44,081 bases of DNA from Phycisphaerales bacterium (GCA_023135165.1 JAGLTS010000001.1:1-44081); one strand, 5' to 3'. Positions 18,531-27,883 are shown, counted from the stretch's first letter. The notes: generated from the letters alone by a model not told the origin. Made by a program: numbers and translations.

Positions 18531-18756
18531 CTAAGCGCCCGCGCCATGTGATCGCCGGGCGAAGCCGGGGCGGCGCGGCGGCTGTGTCGCTGCGCAACGG
18601 CTGAGCTGGACCGCACAGCGGCCCGGCTACCGGCGAAGATGCGATCCGGGCGAGCCGACGTGGGCCTGGCCGCGCATTGTGCTACACTCTCGCCCACTTG
18701 GCGGCTGAGTTCGGCCGCGGCAGGTGGTATCCGCCGTTCGGCGACGGGAGTGTGAC

Positions 18757-20256
18757 ATGGGCAAACGCATCAACTTCATCGACTGTTCTCTTCGCGATGG
18801 GCATCAGTCCCTTCTGGCGACACGGATGAGCACCGAACAGTGCCTTCGCGTGCTGCCGCACCTTCACGAAGCGGGTTACTCGATCATGGAACTGTGGGGC
18901 GGGGCGACGCTCGACTCGGCGTTGCGCTTCACCGGAGACAACCCATTTGAGCGTCTCGACCGCTTCCTGGAAGTCCTCAAGGGCGAGGTGGCCATACGAT
19001 CGCTCTGTCGCGGTCAGAACCTCTTCGGCTACACGCCTTACCCCGATCAGGTGGTCTACGAGTTTCTCAAGGAGGCGTCGCGCGCCGGCAACGACCGCGT
19101 CCGCATCTTCGACGCGCTGAACGACTCGCGCAACCTCCAGACGGCGATCATGTCGACCAAGACGTTCAACGGCCACGCCGAGGCGGCGATGAGCTACACG
19201 ACGTCGCCCGTGCACAATCTGGATTACTTCCTGAAGTTCGCGGAGAACGTCCTGGACAACGGCGCGGACTCGCTCACCATCAAGGACATGGCCGGCCTGC
19301 TCCACCCATCGGACTGCTTCGATCTCGTCGCCGCCCTTCGCGAGAGGTTCGGCGATGTCGAGATCACGCTTCACTCGCATGGCACGAACGGCCTGGCGAC
19401 GACGACCTACCTCGCGGCCATGCTCGCCGGCGTCAATCACCTCGACACCTGCTACGGGCCGATGGCGGGCGTGACGGCCCAGCCCTCCGTCGAGCTGATG
19501 CAGTACATCGCCGACGAAGCGGGCTACGAAACGAACGTCGATCTCGGAAACGCAGCGATCATCGACGAGAAACTGCGAGTCATCCGAACGGAGCTGGCGG
19601 AGGTCGATCGGCATCCGGACCAGTTCGGCAACCCCTGGCCGGCCAAGCCCAGCGATGAGGTGCGCAAGCTCCTCGCCCAGGCGATCGAACTCGTGCAGAC
19701 GCGCGACCGCGCCAAGATCGATCAGGCAATCGAGATCATCGAAGATCAGATCATCGTGCCGCAGGGTTATCCGCCGGTCGATCGGACGCAGCTCGACGCC
19801 CAGGTGCCCGGCGGGATGATCAGCAACCTGCACAACCAACTGAAGCAGCAGGACAAGCTCGACGAGATGCCCAAGATCCTCGCGGAGATCCCCAAGGTTC
19901 GTGCCGAGTCCGGCTATGTGCCGCTCGTCACGCCCACCAGTCAGATTGTCGGGACGCAGGCGGCGATGAACGTGCTCACGGGCGAGCGGTACGGCATGAT
20001 CAGCAACGAATTCCGCAACCTGGTGCTCGGCAAGTACGGCAAGCTGCCCGGCGAACCCAGCCGAGAGGTCGTCCTCAAGTGCTCGCCGGACGGCAAGACG
20101 TTCACCAAGCGGCCGGGCGATTACGTCGATGACGTTGATCTCGCCAAGGCGCAGAAGGAGGCTGGCGGTCTTCTCAAGTCGAACCGCGACACGCTTTTGT
20201 ACCTGCTCTTCCCAGGGCCGGCCAAGGCGTTTCTGGAGAAGCGGGCGGCGTCGTAA
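18757..20256 (+). CDS. oadA: Oxaloacetate decarboxylase alpha subunit (carboxyltransferase)
   Basis: Carboxyltransferase that moves the carboxyl group of oxaloacetate to biotin. The N-terminus has the family motif SLRDGHQSLLATRM (metal ligand Asp14). Carbamylated Lys176 sits in LTIKDMAG, and metal ligands His206/His208 in LHSHGTNG. The 499 residues end without a biotin domain, which is instead encoded separately downstream. The start at ATG 18757 has GGGAG six bases upstream. Homology also covers pyruvate carboxylase subunit B, but the neighbouring oadG and oadB genes point to a sodium-pumping decarboxylase, or a reversible enzyme coupled to the sodium gradient. Confidence 0.92.
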   Translation: MGKRINFIDCSLRDGHQSLLATRMSTEQCLRVLPHLHEAGYSIMELWGGATLDSALRFTGDNPFERLDRFLEVLKGEVAIRSLCRGQNLFGYTPYPDQVVYEFLKEASRAGNDRVRIFDALNDSRNLQTAIMSTKTFNGHAEAAMSYTTSPVHNLDYFLKFAENVLDNGADSLTIKDMAGLLHPSDCFDLVAALRERFGDVEITLHSHGTNGLATTTYLAAMLAGVNHLDTCYGPMAGVTAQPSVELMQYIADEAGYETNVDLGNAAIIDEKLRVIRTELAEVDRHPDQFGNPWPAKPSDEVRKLLAQAIELVQTRDRAKIDQAIEIIEDQIIVPQGYPPVDRTQLDAQVPGGMISNLHNQLKQQDKLDEMPKILAEIPKVRAESGYVPLVTPTSQIVGTQAAMNVLTGERYGMISNEFRNLVLGKYGKLPGEPSREVVLKCSPDGKTFTKRPGDYVDDVDLAKAQKEAGGLLKSNRDTLLYLLFPGPAKAFLEKRAAS

Positions 20257-20307
20257 GCGAAGGAGCGCCGCGAAGCAGCGTCGAGGCCCAGCGAAGGATG
20301 CGATCTC

Positions 20308-20673
20308 ATGGACAGCCTCTTGGCAGCAACCCAGCCGGCGATCGTCACAGTTGCGGATTCCATGTTCGGAGACGGACTGGTTCTGATGGTCGTCGGAATG
20401 CTCGTTGTGTTCACCGCGCTGGCGGTGCTCGGCGGGTTGGTGGTTCTGCTTGAGAAGGCCTCCGACGCCTTGGACGCCCGCGCTGGCCTAGCGCCGCCTG
20501 AGCGAGACGGCGGCATCGACCCGCACCACCTTGTCGTGATCGCGGCAGCGGCAGCGGCAAGCATCAATCGACCGATCGAGCTGCGCCATGTCGCGATGCT
20601 CGCCGCGACGGCAGCCATCACGACGGACGGCCCGATTCGCACGCAGGTGCTTCAACAACAGGCGGGTCCATGA
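20308..20673 (+). CDS. oadG: Oxaloacetate decarboxylase gamma-like membrane subunit
   Basis: Small membrane protein of 121 residues. One strong transmembrane segment (GLVLMVVGMLVVFTALAVLG) matches the OadG pattern. It is followed by a soluble tail containing an Ala-rich stretch resembling the tail that contacts the alpha subunit. OadG joins the alpha and beta subunits and helps the decarboxylation step. Sequence is poorly conserved in this family, so the call leans on the helix motif and its position between oadA and the biotin carrier gene. Confidence 0.85.
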   Translation: MDSLLAATQPAIVTVADSMFGDGLVLMVVGMLVVFTALAVLGGLVVLLEKASDALDARAGLAPPERDGGIDPHHLVVIAAAAAASINRPIELRHVAMLAATAAITTDGPIRTQVLQQQAGP

Positions 20674-20765
20674 GCGGCCCAGACAGATGTGTAGTGCAGC
20701 CGGTCCCGCATCGGACGCAAATGCAAAGATCAGGCACTCAGGCAATACGTAGGAAAAGGTGAAGT

Positions 20766-21143
20766 ATGAGACTTCGGATCACCGTAGAAGGCGTGGCGTA
20801 CGACGTGGATGTTCAGGTTCTCGACGCGAGCGCTGCGGCGCCTGTGGCTGTCGCAGCGGCACCAGTGGTCGCAGCCCCGGCACCGACCCCCACCCCCGCC
20901 GCGCCCCCGCCGCCTCCGACCGCCGCTGAACCGACCAACGTGAAAAGCCCCATCGCCGGCAACGTCATGAGCATCGCCGTCAAGCCGGGTGACACGGTCG
21001 CCGCCAACGACACGCTGCTGGTCCTCGAAGCCATGAAGATGGAGTCGAACGTCGTTGCGCCGGCTGCTGGGACCGTCCAGGAGGTCTGCGTGAGCGTCGG
21101 CGACGCCGTCACTACCGGACAGATCCTGATGCGCACCGGGTGA
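20766..21143 (+). CDS. Biotin carboxyl carrier protein of the decarboxylase
   Basis: A 125-residue mobile carrier. The first 20 residues resemble the N-terminus of such carriers. Then comes a flexible Ala-Pro linker (residues 21-56) and a biotinyl domain with the canonical EAMKMES, where Lys91 is biotinylated. It carries the carboxyl group from the alpha subunit to the membrane beta subunit. AAAAGGTG lies just before the ATG. In many bacteria this domain is fused to OadA; here it is free, as in methylmalonyl-CoA decarboxylase systems. Confidence 0.95.
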   Translation: MRLRITVEGVAYDVDVQVLDASAAAPVAVAAAPVVAAPAPTPTPAAPPPPPTAAEPTNVKSPIAGNVMSIAVKPGDTVAANDTLLVLEAMKMESNVVAPAAGTVQEVCVSVGDAVTTGQILMRTG

Positions 21144-21220
21144 TGCCGCGCCGCCCCCTTCGGCAACGCGTCTCGTCCCCCAAGCGCACCAATCCGTCGG
21201 CGTGACCGGCAAGGCTCACC

Positions 21221-22756
21221 ATGGATACACTGACGAACTACTTGATCAACTCCGGATTCGGACAGTTCCACTGGACGAACGGGGTCATGATCCTGATCGG
21301 GTTCCTCTTCATCTTCCTCGCCGTCAAGAAGGGGTTTGAGCCGCTTCTGCTCGTTCCGATCGGGTTCGGCATTCTCATCGGCAATATCCCCTACGACGCG
21401 AGCACGTTGCCTTTGAGCGTCTACGACGGCCCCGTCTCGCAACACGACATCGCGTACTACGAGGTGCGGATCGGCGAGGTCGTCCTGCGCGCGGGCGACG
21501 AGGCCCTCACGCTCGATGAGGCGCTGAATGAGCTTGGCATTGACGCCGAGTTATTCAACCACGAGCGCATGATGAGCCTGATCTACGCATCGCAGCGCGT
21601 GTCGTTCGATTCGGTCGAGCGGATCGACTCGCACCTGGAAGCCACGCGACTGCTCGAAGAGGGCCGGGCTGTCATGGTCAACATGCACAGCGTCCTCGCT
21701 GCGCGCCGTGACGTGGCTGAGCAATCCGTCGTCAACTACGGCCAGGGACGGCGTCTGTTCATCAACGATCTCGCGGATGACAACCGCTACCCCGAGCTTT
21801 GGAGCGTCGTCAAGCAGGATCCGCACAACGCCAGCGTCTTCTGGTGGCTCTTTGCGGGCGTCGGCCTGGCGGGCTTCTACCCGCCGCTCATTTTCCTCGG
21901 GATCGGCGCGCTGACGGACTTCGGCCCGATGCTGTCGAATCCGAAGACGCTCCTGCTCGGCGCTGCGGCGCAGTTCGGCATTTTCGGCAGCCTGCTCGGG
22001 GCGCTCGCCCTCGGATTCGACCTCAAGGAGGCCGCATCCATCGGCATCATCGGCGGCGCGGACGGGCCGACCGCCATCTTCACGTGCAGTCGCCTCGCGC
22101 CGGACCTTCTCGGCGCCGTCGCGCTCGCCGCCTATTCCTACATGGCGCTCGTCCCGATCATTCAACCGCCGATCATCAAGCTGCTCACGACCAGGGAAGA
22201 ACGGCTCATTCGCATGACCGAGACCAAGCAGGTCTCCAAGCGCGTCAAGGTCGTCTTCCCGATCGTCGCCTTCCTGCTCACGGCGTTTGTCGCACCGGGC
22301 GGGCTGCCGCTGCTCGGCATGCTCTTCTTCGGTAACCTGCTCCGCGAATCGCTCGTCACCGATCGGCTCTCGAAGACGGCCAGCGGCACGTTCATCGACA
22401 TCGTCACGATCCTGCTGGGCGTCACCGTGGGCGCAAAGACATCCGCACCAAACTTCCTCACACTCCAGACGATCTTTATCTTCATCCTCGGCATCACCGC
22501 GTTCGGCGTCGCCACGGCGACCGGCGTGCTGTTTGGGAAACTGATGAGTCGATTCAGCAAGGAACCGCTCAACCCGATGATCGGCGCCGCGGGTGTCTCG
22601 GCAGTTCCCATGGCGGCGCGCGTCGTGCACAGGCTCGGCCTGGATGAGGACCCGCACAACTTCCTGCTCATGCACGCGATGGGACCCAACGTCGCAGGCG
22701 TCATCGGATCGGCCGTCGCCGCAGGCGTCCTGCTCAGCCGCCTCGCTGGTACGTAG
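21221..22756 (+). CDS. oadB: Sodium-pumping decarboxylase beta subunit with a large insertion
   Basis: Membrane subunit that decarboxylates carboxybiotin and exports sodium ions. The core shows PPLIFLGIGALTDFGP, the sodium-binding GIIGGADGPTAIF (residues 275-287), and the C-terminal AAGVSAVPMAARVVH and LMHAMGPNVAG motifs. Length is 511, against roughly 375-435 usual for the family. The excess is a block of about 145 soluble residues (58-204), inserted after the GILIGNIP stretch and before the helix leading into GFYPPLIFLG. The block contains no motif I recognise. AAGG lies six bases before the ATG. It converges with dinB. Confidence 0.94.
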   Translation: MDTLTNYLINSGFGQFHWTNGVMILIGFLFIFLAVKKGFEPLLLVPIGFGILIGNIPYDASTLPLSVYDGPVSQHDIAYYEVRIGEVVLRAGDEALTLDEALNELGIDAELFNHERMMSLIYASQRVSFDSVERIDSHLEATRLLEEGRAVMVNMHSVLAARRDVAEQSVVNYGQGRRLFINDLADDNRYPELWSVVKQDPHNASVFWWLFAGVGLAGFYPPLIFLGIGALTDFGPMLSNPKTLLLGAAAQFGIFGSLLGALALGFDLKEAASIGIIGGADGPTAIFTCSRLAPDLLGAVALAAYSYMALVPIIQPPIIKLLTTREERLIRMTETKQVSKRVKVVFPIVAFLLTAFVAPGGLPLLGMLFFGNLLRESLVTDRLSKTASGTFIDIVTILLGVTVGAKTSAPNFLTLQTIFIFILGITAFGVATATGVLFGKLMSRFSKEPLNPMIGAAGVSAVPMAARVVHRLGLDEDPHNFLLMHAMGPNVAGVIGSAVAAGVLLSRLAGT

Positions 22757-22786
22757 TCGCGTAACGACGCAGCCACCTTGTCCTTA

Positions 22787-23950
22787 TCATCGCTTCGCCC
22801 CGCCTCGGCGGATGGCGCGCTTGCCGAAACGGTCGGCGATGCGGTCGGTCGCCTCGTCGAGCTTCCGCTGCTTCTCGTGCTGCTCATCGGCGAAAAGCCC
22901 CAGCTCAGCCTCGCCGGCGCCGAGCTTGCCCGCCGCGGCGCCGATCAGGCGGACCGGTTGGAACGACGCCTCGGCCCAGTGGTCGTACAGCGTTCTCACC
23001 GCTTCCCACAGGTCGGCCGTCGCATCCGTGGGGGGTGTCAGCATCATTGATCGTGTGATTGTTTGGAAGTCACCATATCTGATCTTCACCGTGACGTTGC
23101 CCGCGGACAGTCTGTGCTTGCGGAGCCGGCGTGCAACAAGCTCGACTTGGCCCAGGAGGAAACCGCGCACCTCATCCGCGTCGACGATATTCGTCTCGAA
23201 CGTCTGTTCGTGGCTGATGCTCTTTGCTTCGCCGTCAGGTGTGACGGGTCGGTCGTCGATGCCGCGCGAGAGTCGGTAGAAATGCTCACCATCCTGACCG
23301 AACAGTTCGGTGAGGCGATCGCGCGACATCGCGCGCAGATCGCCGACTGTCCGCACGCTCAGTCGGTCCATTCGCCTGGCAGTGACCGGCCCGACGCCCC
23401 ACAGCTTGTTGATCGGCAGATCGCGCAGGAGCGAGTCGATCCCATCCGGCTGAACGATCGTGAGGCCATCCGGTTTCTCCAAGTCGGATGCGATCTTGGC
23501 GATGAACTTGTTTGGCGCGATGCCGACGGATGCGGTGAGGTGCAGTTCCGCCGCAATGCGCTGCTTGATTGCGAGCGCGACCTGCCCCGGTGGGCCGAGC
23601 AGTCGCTGCGTTCCCGTGAGGTCGAGGAATGCCTCGTCGACACTGACGGGTTCGACGAGCGGTGAGAAGTCATCGAGGGTGTCAAAGAGTTGCCGTGACA
23701 CCTCGCCGTACCGCTCACCCCGAACGGGCACGACGATCAGGTCCGGGCAGAGCTGTTTGGCGACGGCGGTGGGCTGGGCGGAGTGGCAGCCGAACGGCCT
23801 GGCCTCGTAGGACGCTGTGGAGACGACGCCGCGTGGCCGATCCGATCCAACGACGATGGGCTTGCCGCGCAGTTCGGGGTGATCGAGCTGCTCGATCGCC
23901 GCGAAGAAGGCGTCCATATCAACATGCAGGATGGTCCGCTCCGCCGGCAT
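22787..23950 (-). CDS. dinB: DNA polymerase IV (Y family)
   Basis: Error-prone translesion polymerase. Catalytic acids are in HVDMDAFFAA (Asp11) and SVDEAFLDLTG (Asp105, Glu106). VGIAPNKFIAKIASD, the helix-hairpin-helix around LWGVGPVTARRMD and the little-finger domain follow. I start at ATG 23950 (MPAERTILHVDMD), giving 387 residues; GTG 23971 would add seven. Neither has a clear ribosome binding site. The C-terminal tail is basic (KRAIRRGGAKR) and shows no evident beta-clamp motif. It stands alone, convergent with the decarboxylase operon. Confidence 0.95.
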   Translation of the reverse strand: MPAERTILHVDMDAFFAAIEQLDHPELRGKPIVVGSDRPRGVVSTASYEARPFGCHSAQPTAVAKQLCPDLIVVPVRGERYGEVSRQLFDTLDDFSPLVEPVSVDEAFLDLTGTQRLLGPPGQVALAIKQRIAAELHLTASVGIAPNKFIAKIASDLEKPDGLTIVQPDGIDSLLRDLPINKLWGVGPVTARRMDRLSVRTVGDLRAMSRDRLTELFGQDGEHFYRLSRGIDDRPVTPDGEAKSISHEQTFETNIVDADEVRGFLLGQVELVARRLRKHRLSAGNVTVKIRYGDFQTITRSMMLTPPTDATADLWEAVRTLYDHWAEASFQPVRLIGAAAGKLGAGEAELGLFADEQHEKQRKLDEATDRIADRFGKRAIRRGGAKR

Positions 23951-24429
23951 GGTGGTAGGGTACCCGACCACGGCCGACCGGCTGCCGACGCGAAGCCGGC
24001 AAGCGGTATGCGCTGTGCGAAGGATGTCAACCGGGCCTGAGGACGGGCTTGTTCACATCAGACAGGGCAAGCTGTCACTGCTGACGCAATGAATTTGCTG
24101 GATATGATCGGAACTCCACTTGATCCGGGGCGTTCTTGTCCGATACTGTTGGCAAGCGCCTGGGGTGCCGCTGTTCTTGCGGTGCGCGCTGCTGTCGCCC
24201 GTCGGCACCGTTCCACACAGGGACGCATGTGACGAGAAAGTTGACCGCACGGCACGTTGCGTGCGCAGAGTGTTTCCCCACGCTGGTGATCGCCGCCGAT
24301 CTGACGGCGGTTTCTTGCCGATGCTTGAAGCCTGACATCGCGCTCTCGCCAGATCCGAGGCGAGGCGAGTCAACAACCCGCGGCCCCATCGCCGCCCCGG
24401 TCGTCTCCGGAAGAAAAGGAGCAGTATCC
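23951..24429 (+). other. Intergenic leader of the C25 peptidase gene
   Basis: No gene is supportable. An open frame continues upstream of the peptidase signal peptide, but its translation is Cys/Arg-rich, lacks a ribosome binding site and would bury the signal peptide. A small hairpin (CCGCCG-6-CGGCGG at 24293-24310, followed by TTTCTT) may act as a terminator or attenuator in the leader. No recognised riboswitch consensus was found by eye. Confidence 0.45.
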
Positions 24430-27198
24430 ATGTCGGTACCCGTCAGAACCTTCCAGAAGTGTCTCGCTGCGGTCGCCTCCCTGGCGCTCGCATTCACTGC
24501 GGCGGGCGAACACACCACCGTGTCGCTTGCCGGCAACGATGGTCTTTCGCTACAGAAGAACACCCAAGCCGAGCAGCCGAGCCTCGTGGTTCTCAGCAGT
24601 GATGATGCCGGGCTTGACGTACAGTTCACGCTGAGTTCGCTGGACCTCACCGCCCAGAAGACCAAGGGCGGAGCATTCGTGAGCGTGGGTTGGCCTGATG
24701 CGTCCATCGCGGGCGAGATCGGCCATCCGGCGATTCCCGTTTATCGGAGCATCTTCGTCGCCCCCGGCGGCGCGGATGTGTCGATCAATGTCAGCGTCGG
24801 CGACCCGATTCTGATCAACCTCGCCACGGCCGGCTACGACGGACCGCTCATGCCCGTCCAGGCGCCGATCGTGAAGCTGCCCGGCGCCATCGAGGCTGCC
24901 CCGTTCGACTTCAATGCCCAGGCCTATGCCGGTGCCAGCGTCATGCCGACGCAGCGCGCAACCGTGACCAACATGGGCATTGTGCGCGGCGAGCACCTCT
25001 ACCTGCTTGAGATGTTCCCCGTGGCCTACAACCCCGCAACGGGCACACTCCAGGTCTGGACCGATATCGGGGCGCAGATGCGGTTCACAGGCGGCGAGCA
25101 CGCTGCCCCGGCCATCTCTCCGATGCCCGGGCTGGACCACATCGTGCTGAATCCGGATCAGCTTTCCCAGCCGCTTCGCCAGAACGGTGCGGGCAACTAC
25201 CTGATCGTCGTCTCGACGACGTATGAGTCCGGCATCACAGCCTTCGCGCAAGCCAAGGCCGACCAGGGCTATACGGTGATGACGCACGTCGTCTCGCCGG
25301 GCACGAGCGCTTCGACGATCAAGAGCTACATCCAGGGCTTGTGGGGAACGGCCGACGCCCCGGCGTATGTCCTGCTCGTCGGTGACACCGACACGATCCC
25401 CGCGTGGACCGGCGGTGGGGAAGGCAGCCCGGACACCGACCTGCCCTACGGCTGCATGGACGGCTCCACTGACTGGTTCCCCGACATCGCAATCGGGCGT
25501 TTCTCCGTACGCTCGAGCACGCATCTGAGCAACATCGTCGAGAAGACGCTCATCACAGAGGACGGCCCGTGGGCCGATCCCGAGTACGTCACCCGCGCGT
25601 GCTTCATGGCGTCCGTCGATAACTACCAGATCAGCGAGGGTACGCACAACTACGTCATCAACAACCATCTGGATCCCAACGGCATCATCTCTGACAAGCT
25701 CTATCAGGTGACGTATGGCGCCACCACGCAAGATGTGCGTAACTCCTTCAACGGCGGCAGGATCTACGGCGTCTTCAGCGGACACGGGAGCACGACATCC
25801 TGGGGCGACGGCCCACCGTTCTCCCAATCGGATGTCAACAACCTGACGAATGCCGGCATGTACTCGATCGTGCTCAGCTTCTCATGCAGCACTGGCGACT
25901 ACGTATACAGCGAGTGCTTCATGGAAACATGGCTGCGGGCGGCGGACAAGGCCGCTGCCGCATCGTGGGGTTCATCCGTCAGCAGCTACTGGACGGAAGA
26001 CGATGTGCTCGAGAAGGTGCTCTTTGACGTCATCTACGACGACGGCGTGCGAGAGCTTGGGCCTTGCTTCAACGCGACGCGCGTCGAGTACGCAGCCCAG
26101 ATGGGCACCGGCTCGACGACTCGCCGATACTTCGAGATGTACAACCTCATGGGCGACCCGAGCCTGTACATCCCCGTTCCGGGCGGCGACACGGATATGG
26201 GCGTCTCCCCCTTCAGCGGCTTCGATCCGGAAGGCCAGGCGGGCGGACCCTTCACGCCCAGCCAGATCGTCTACACCGTTGAGAACAACGGCGATGCGCC
26301 GATTCAGTACAGCGTCACCAAGACCGCGAACTGGCTGACGATCACCAACGGGTCAGGCACGATCCCCGTCGGGCTGACCGCTGATGTCACCGTCGCCATC
26401 AACTCCAATGCGAATTCGCTCGGCAACGGCAGCTATGCCGACGACATCCAGTTCGTCAACGTCTCGACGCACGACGGCGACACGACGCGTCACGCCACAC
26501 TCACCATCGGCGTACCGAGCCTCGTCTATTCCTTCCCGATGGATTCGAATCCAGGCTGGACCACCGAAGGCCAGTGGGCGTTCGGCGACCCGACGGGCAA
26601 CGGTGGTGAGTACGGCGGACCCGATCCCAACAACGGACATACCGGGTCCAACGTGTACGGCTACAACCTGAGCGGCGACTATACGAACTACATGCCCGAG
26701 TATGACCTCACCACAACCGCCATCGACTGCTCTGAACTGACCGAGGTCAGCGTGAAGTTCTGGCGCTGGCTCGGCGTCGAACAGCCGTCGTACGACCATG
26801 CCTACATCCGTGTGAGCAACAACGGCACGAACTGGACGCAGGTCTGGACCAACGGCTCTGAGATCACCGACTCCTCATGGTCGCAACAGGAGTACGACAT
26901 CTCCGCCGTCGCGAACAACCAGTCGACGGTCTACATCCGCTGGACGATGGGTACGACCGACAGTTCCTGGCGGTACTGCGGCTGGAACATCGACGACGTC
27001 GAGATCTGGGGACTCGCCCCCGGCGAGCCGCCGTGCCCTGAGGATCTCAACGGCGACGGCTACATCGATCAGGAAGACCTCGGCATCCTGCTCTCGGCCT
27101 ACGAGAACACCAGTGCGGGCGACATCGACGGCGACGGCGACACGGACCAGGCCGACCTTGGCTTGCTCCTCTCCGTCTACGACACCGCTTGCCCGTAA
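24430..27198 (+). CDS. Secreted C25 (gingipain-type) cysteine peptidase with dockerin
   Basis: A 922-residue exported protease. AAGGAG lies eight bases before ATG 24430, which opens a signal peptide ending near residue 26. After an N-terminal propeptide-like beta domain, residues 255-585 form a C25 caspase-like fold with catalytic His452 (FSGHGSTT) and Cys486 (LSFSCSTGD). The segment VLLVGDTDTIPAW and the closing NLMGDPSLY are typical of the family. Residues 605-695 resemble a BACON/Ig-like domain (TANWLTITNGSGTIP). Residues 705-862 form a jelly-roll or MAM-like domain ending in WNIDDVEIWG. Residues 869-921 are a two-repeat dockerin. A strong terminator follows the stop. Confidence 0.92.
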   Translation: MSVPVRTFQKCLAAVASLALAFTAAGEHTTVSLAGNDGLSLQKNTQAEQPSLVVLSSDDAGLDVQFTLSSLDLTAQKTKGGAFVSVGWPDASIAGEIGHPAIPVYRSIFVAPGGADVSINVSVGDPILINLATAGYDGPLMPVQAPIVKLPGAIEAAPFDFNAQAYAGASVMPTQRATVTNMGIVRGEHLYLLEMFPVAYNPATGTLQVWTDIGAQMRFTGGEHAAPAISPMPGLDHIVLNPDQLSQPLRQNGAGNYLIVVSTTYESGITAFAQAKADQGYTVMTHVVSPGTSASTIKSYIQGLWGTADAPAYVLLVGDTDTIPAWTGGGEGSPDTDLPYGCMDGSTDWFPDIAIGRFSVRSSTHLSNIVEKTLITEDGPWADPEYVTRACFMASVDNYQISEGTHNYVINNHLDPNGIISDKLYQVTYGATTQDVRNSFNGGRIYGVFSGHGSTTSWGDGPPFSQSDVNNLTNAGMYSIVLSFSCSTGDYVYSECFMETWLRAADKAAAASWGSSVSSYWTEDDVLEKVLFDVIYDDGVRELGPCFNATRVEYAAQMGTGSTTRRYFEMYNLMGDPSLYIPVPGGDTDMGVSPFSGFDPEGQAGGPFTPSQIVYTVENNGDAPIQYSVTKTANWLTITNGSGTIPVGLTADVTVAINSNANSLGNGSYADDIQFVNVSTHDGDTTRHATLTIGVPSLVYSFPMDSNPGWTTEGQWAFGDPTGNGGEYGGPDPNNGHTGSNVYGYNLSGDYTNYMPEYDLTTTAIDCSELTEVSVKFWRWLGVEQPSYDHAYIRVSNNGTNWTQVWTNGSEITDSSWSQQEYDISAVANNQSTVYIRWTMGTTDSSWRYCGWNIDDVEIWGLAPGEPPCPEDLNGDGYIDQEDLGILLSAYENTSAGDIDGDGDTDQADLGLLLSVYDTACP

Positions 27199-27227
27199 TC
27201 GCATCGACAACTCAACCGATCCACAAG

Positions 27228-27256
27228 GCCCAGGGAAAGCTTTCCCTGGGCTTTTT
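27228..27256 (+). terminator. Intrinsic terminator of the C25 peptidase gene
   Basis: Perfect 24-base palindrome GCCCAGGGAAAG/CTTTCCCTGGGC followed by TTTTT. It sits between the convergent peptidase gene and the small minus-strand gene and could stop transcription from both sides. Confidence 0.9.
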
Positions 27257-27257
27257 C

Positions 27258-27578
27258 TCATCCCCCCGCACCCTCACCACCTCCGTCGCCTGCGTCGTTC
27301 GGCGGCTCCGGCTCGCTGCCCTCCTCGGTCTGGTCGCTGGTGATCGTTGCGATCGTCTCGCGCACGAGGATGTTCTGGTCGGTTGCCAGTCTCGCCAGGC
27401 GCTCTGGCGACTGGAACTCCGGCTCTTGCTGCATGATGTGTGCTGCGTACAGGCGAGCCCACCACGCTTCGTGCAGCGACATCAGTTCGATCTGCTCGAT
27501 CGCTTCCGGCTCGGCGACATCTCTCGGCAGGAACCGGCCCTCCCACCGCTGCGAATAGACGGGTAGGAAGACCGGCAC
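27258..27578 (-). CDS. Unknown 106-residue protein, possibly the tail of a frameshifted gene
   Basis: Codon use is strongly coding-like on this strand, and the residues are well ordered: QRWEGRFLPRDVAEPEAIEQ, then SLHEAWWARLYAAHIMQQ and SPERLARLATDQNILVRE, which look like helical repeats. The C-terminus is Glu/Gly/Pro-rich. The only start is GTG 27578 with no ribosome binding site, and a stop lies 30 bases above it. An adjacent frame (27580-27696) reads plausibly as an N-terminal part (MPTETNKEMKWRRHG, then FRPGPIGGQGLYLS). A frameshift or sequencing error may therefore have split one gene, although that extension would overlap the small plus-strand gene at 27652. No function can be assigned. 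Confidence 0.6.
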   Translation of the reverse strand: MPVFLPVYSQRWEGRFLPRDVAEPEAIEQIELMSLHEAWWARLYAAHIMQQEPEFQSPERLARLATDQNILVRETIATITSDQTEEGSEPEPPNDAGDGGGEGAGG

Positions 27579-27651
27579 GGCGGCTGGAGAGATACAGCCC
27601 CTGCCCGCCTATCGGACCCGGGCGAAACTCGTGGGTCTCCGGAGGTGCGCC

Positions 27652-27804
27652 ATGACGACGCCACTTCATTTCCTTGTTCGTTTCAGTTGGCATGCTGCGA
27701 GCTACCTCGTTGAAGTGACCGCTGCGTCGATCACTGAAGCTCGCCGAATCGTGCTCCTTCACTATCCCGGCTGCACGGTGAATTCGGCCCGGGCTATCCG
27801 CTGA
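27652..27804 (+). CDS. Tandem 50-residue small protein, copy 1
   Basis: A 50-residue protein that I do not recognise. The start ATG has GGAGG six bases upstream. The sequence has short alternating beta-like and helical stretches: FLVRFSWHAASYLVEV, then ASITEARRIVLLH, then YPGCTVNSARAIR. It aligns without gaps along its whole length to the second copy at 27947, with 24 of 50 positions identical. This strongly argues that both are real genes kept by selection. A beta-beta-alpha-beta fold is plausible. There is no signal peptide or membrane segment. Function is unknown. Confidence 0.85.
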   Translation: MTTPLHFLVRFSWHAASYLVEVTAASITEARRIVLLHYPGCTVNSARAIR

Positions 27805-27883
27805 TGTGACCTTGGGTTGCGGTGCGAAACGCTGCGAAACACACGGTCTTTCACGCAACCGACGGGCTGATCCCTGCGAACAC

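Noticed and set aside
24136..24429. N-terminal extension of the C25 peptidase
   Set aside because: Cys/Arg-rich, no start signal, and it precedes a clear signal peptide with AAGGAG.
23951..24429. Cyclic-di-GMP or other riboswitch in the peptidase leader
   Set aside because: Some purine-rich and hairpin elements occur, but no conserved riboswitch core could be matched.
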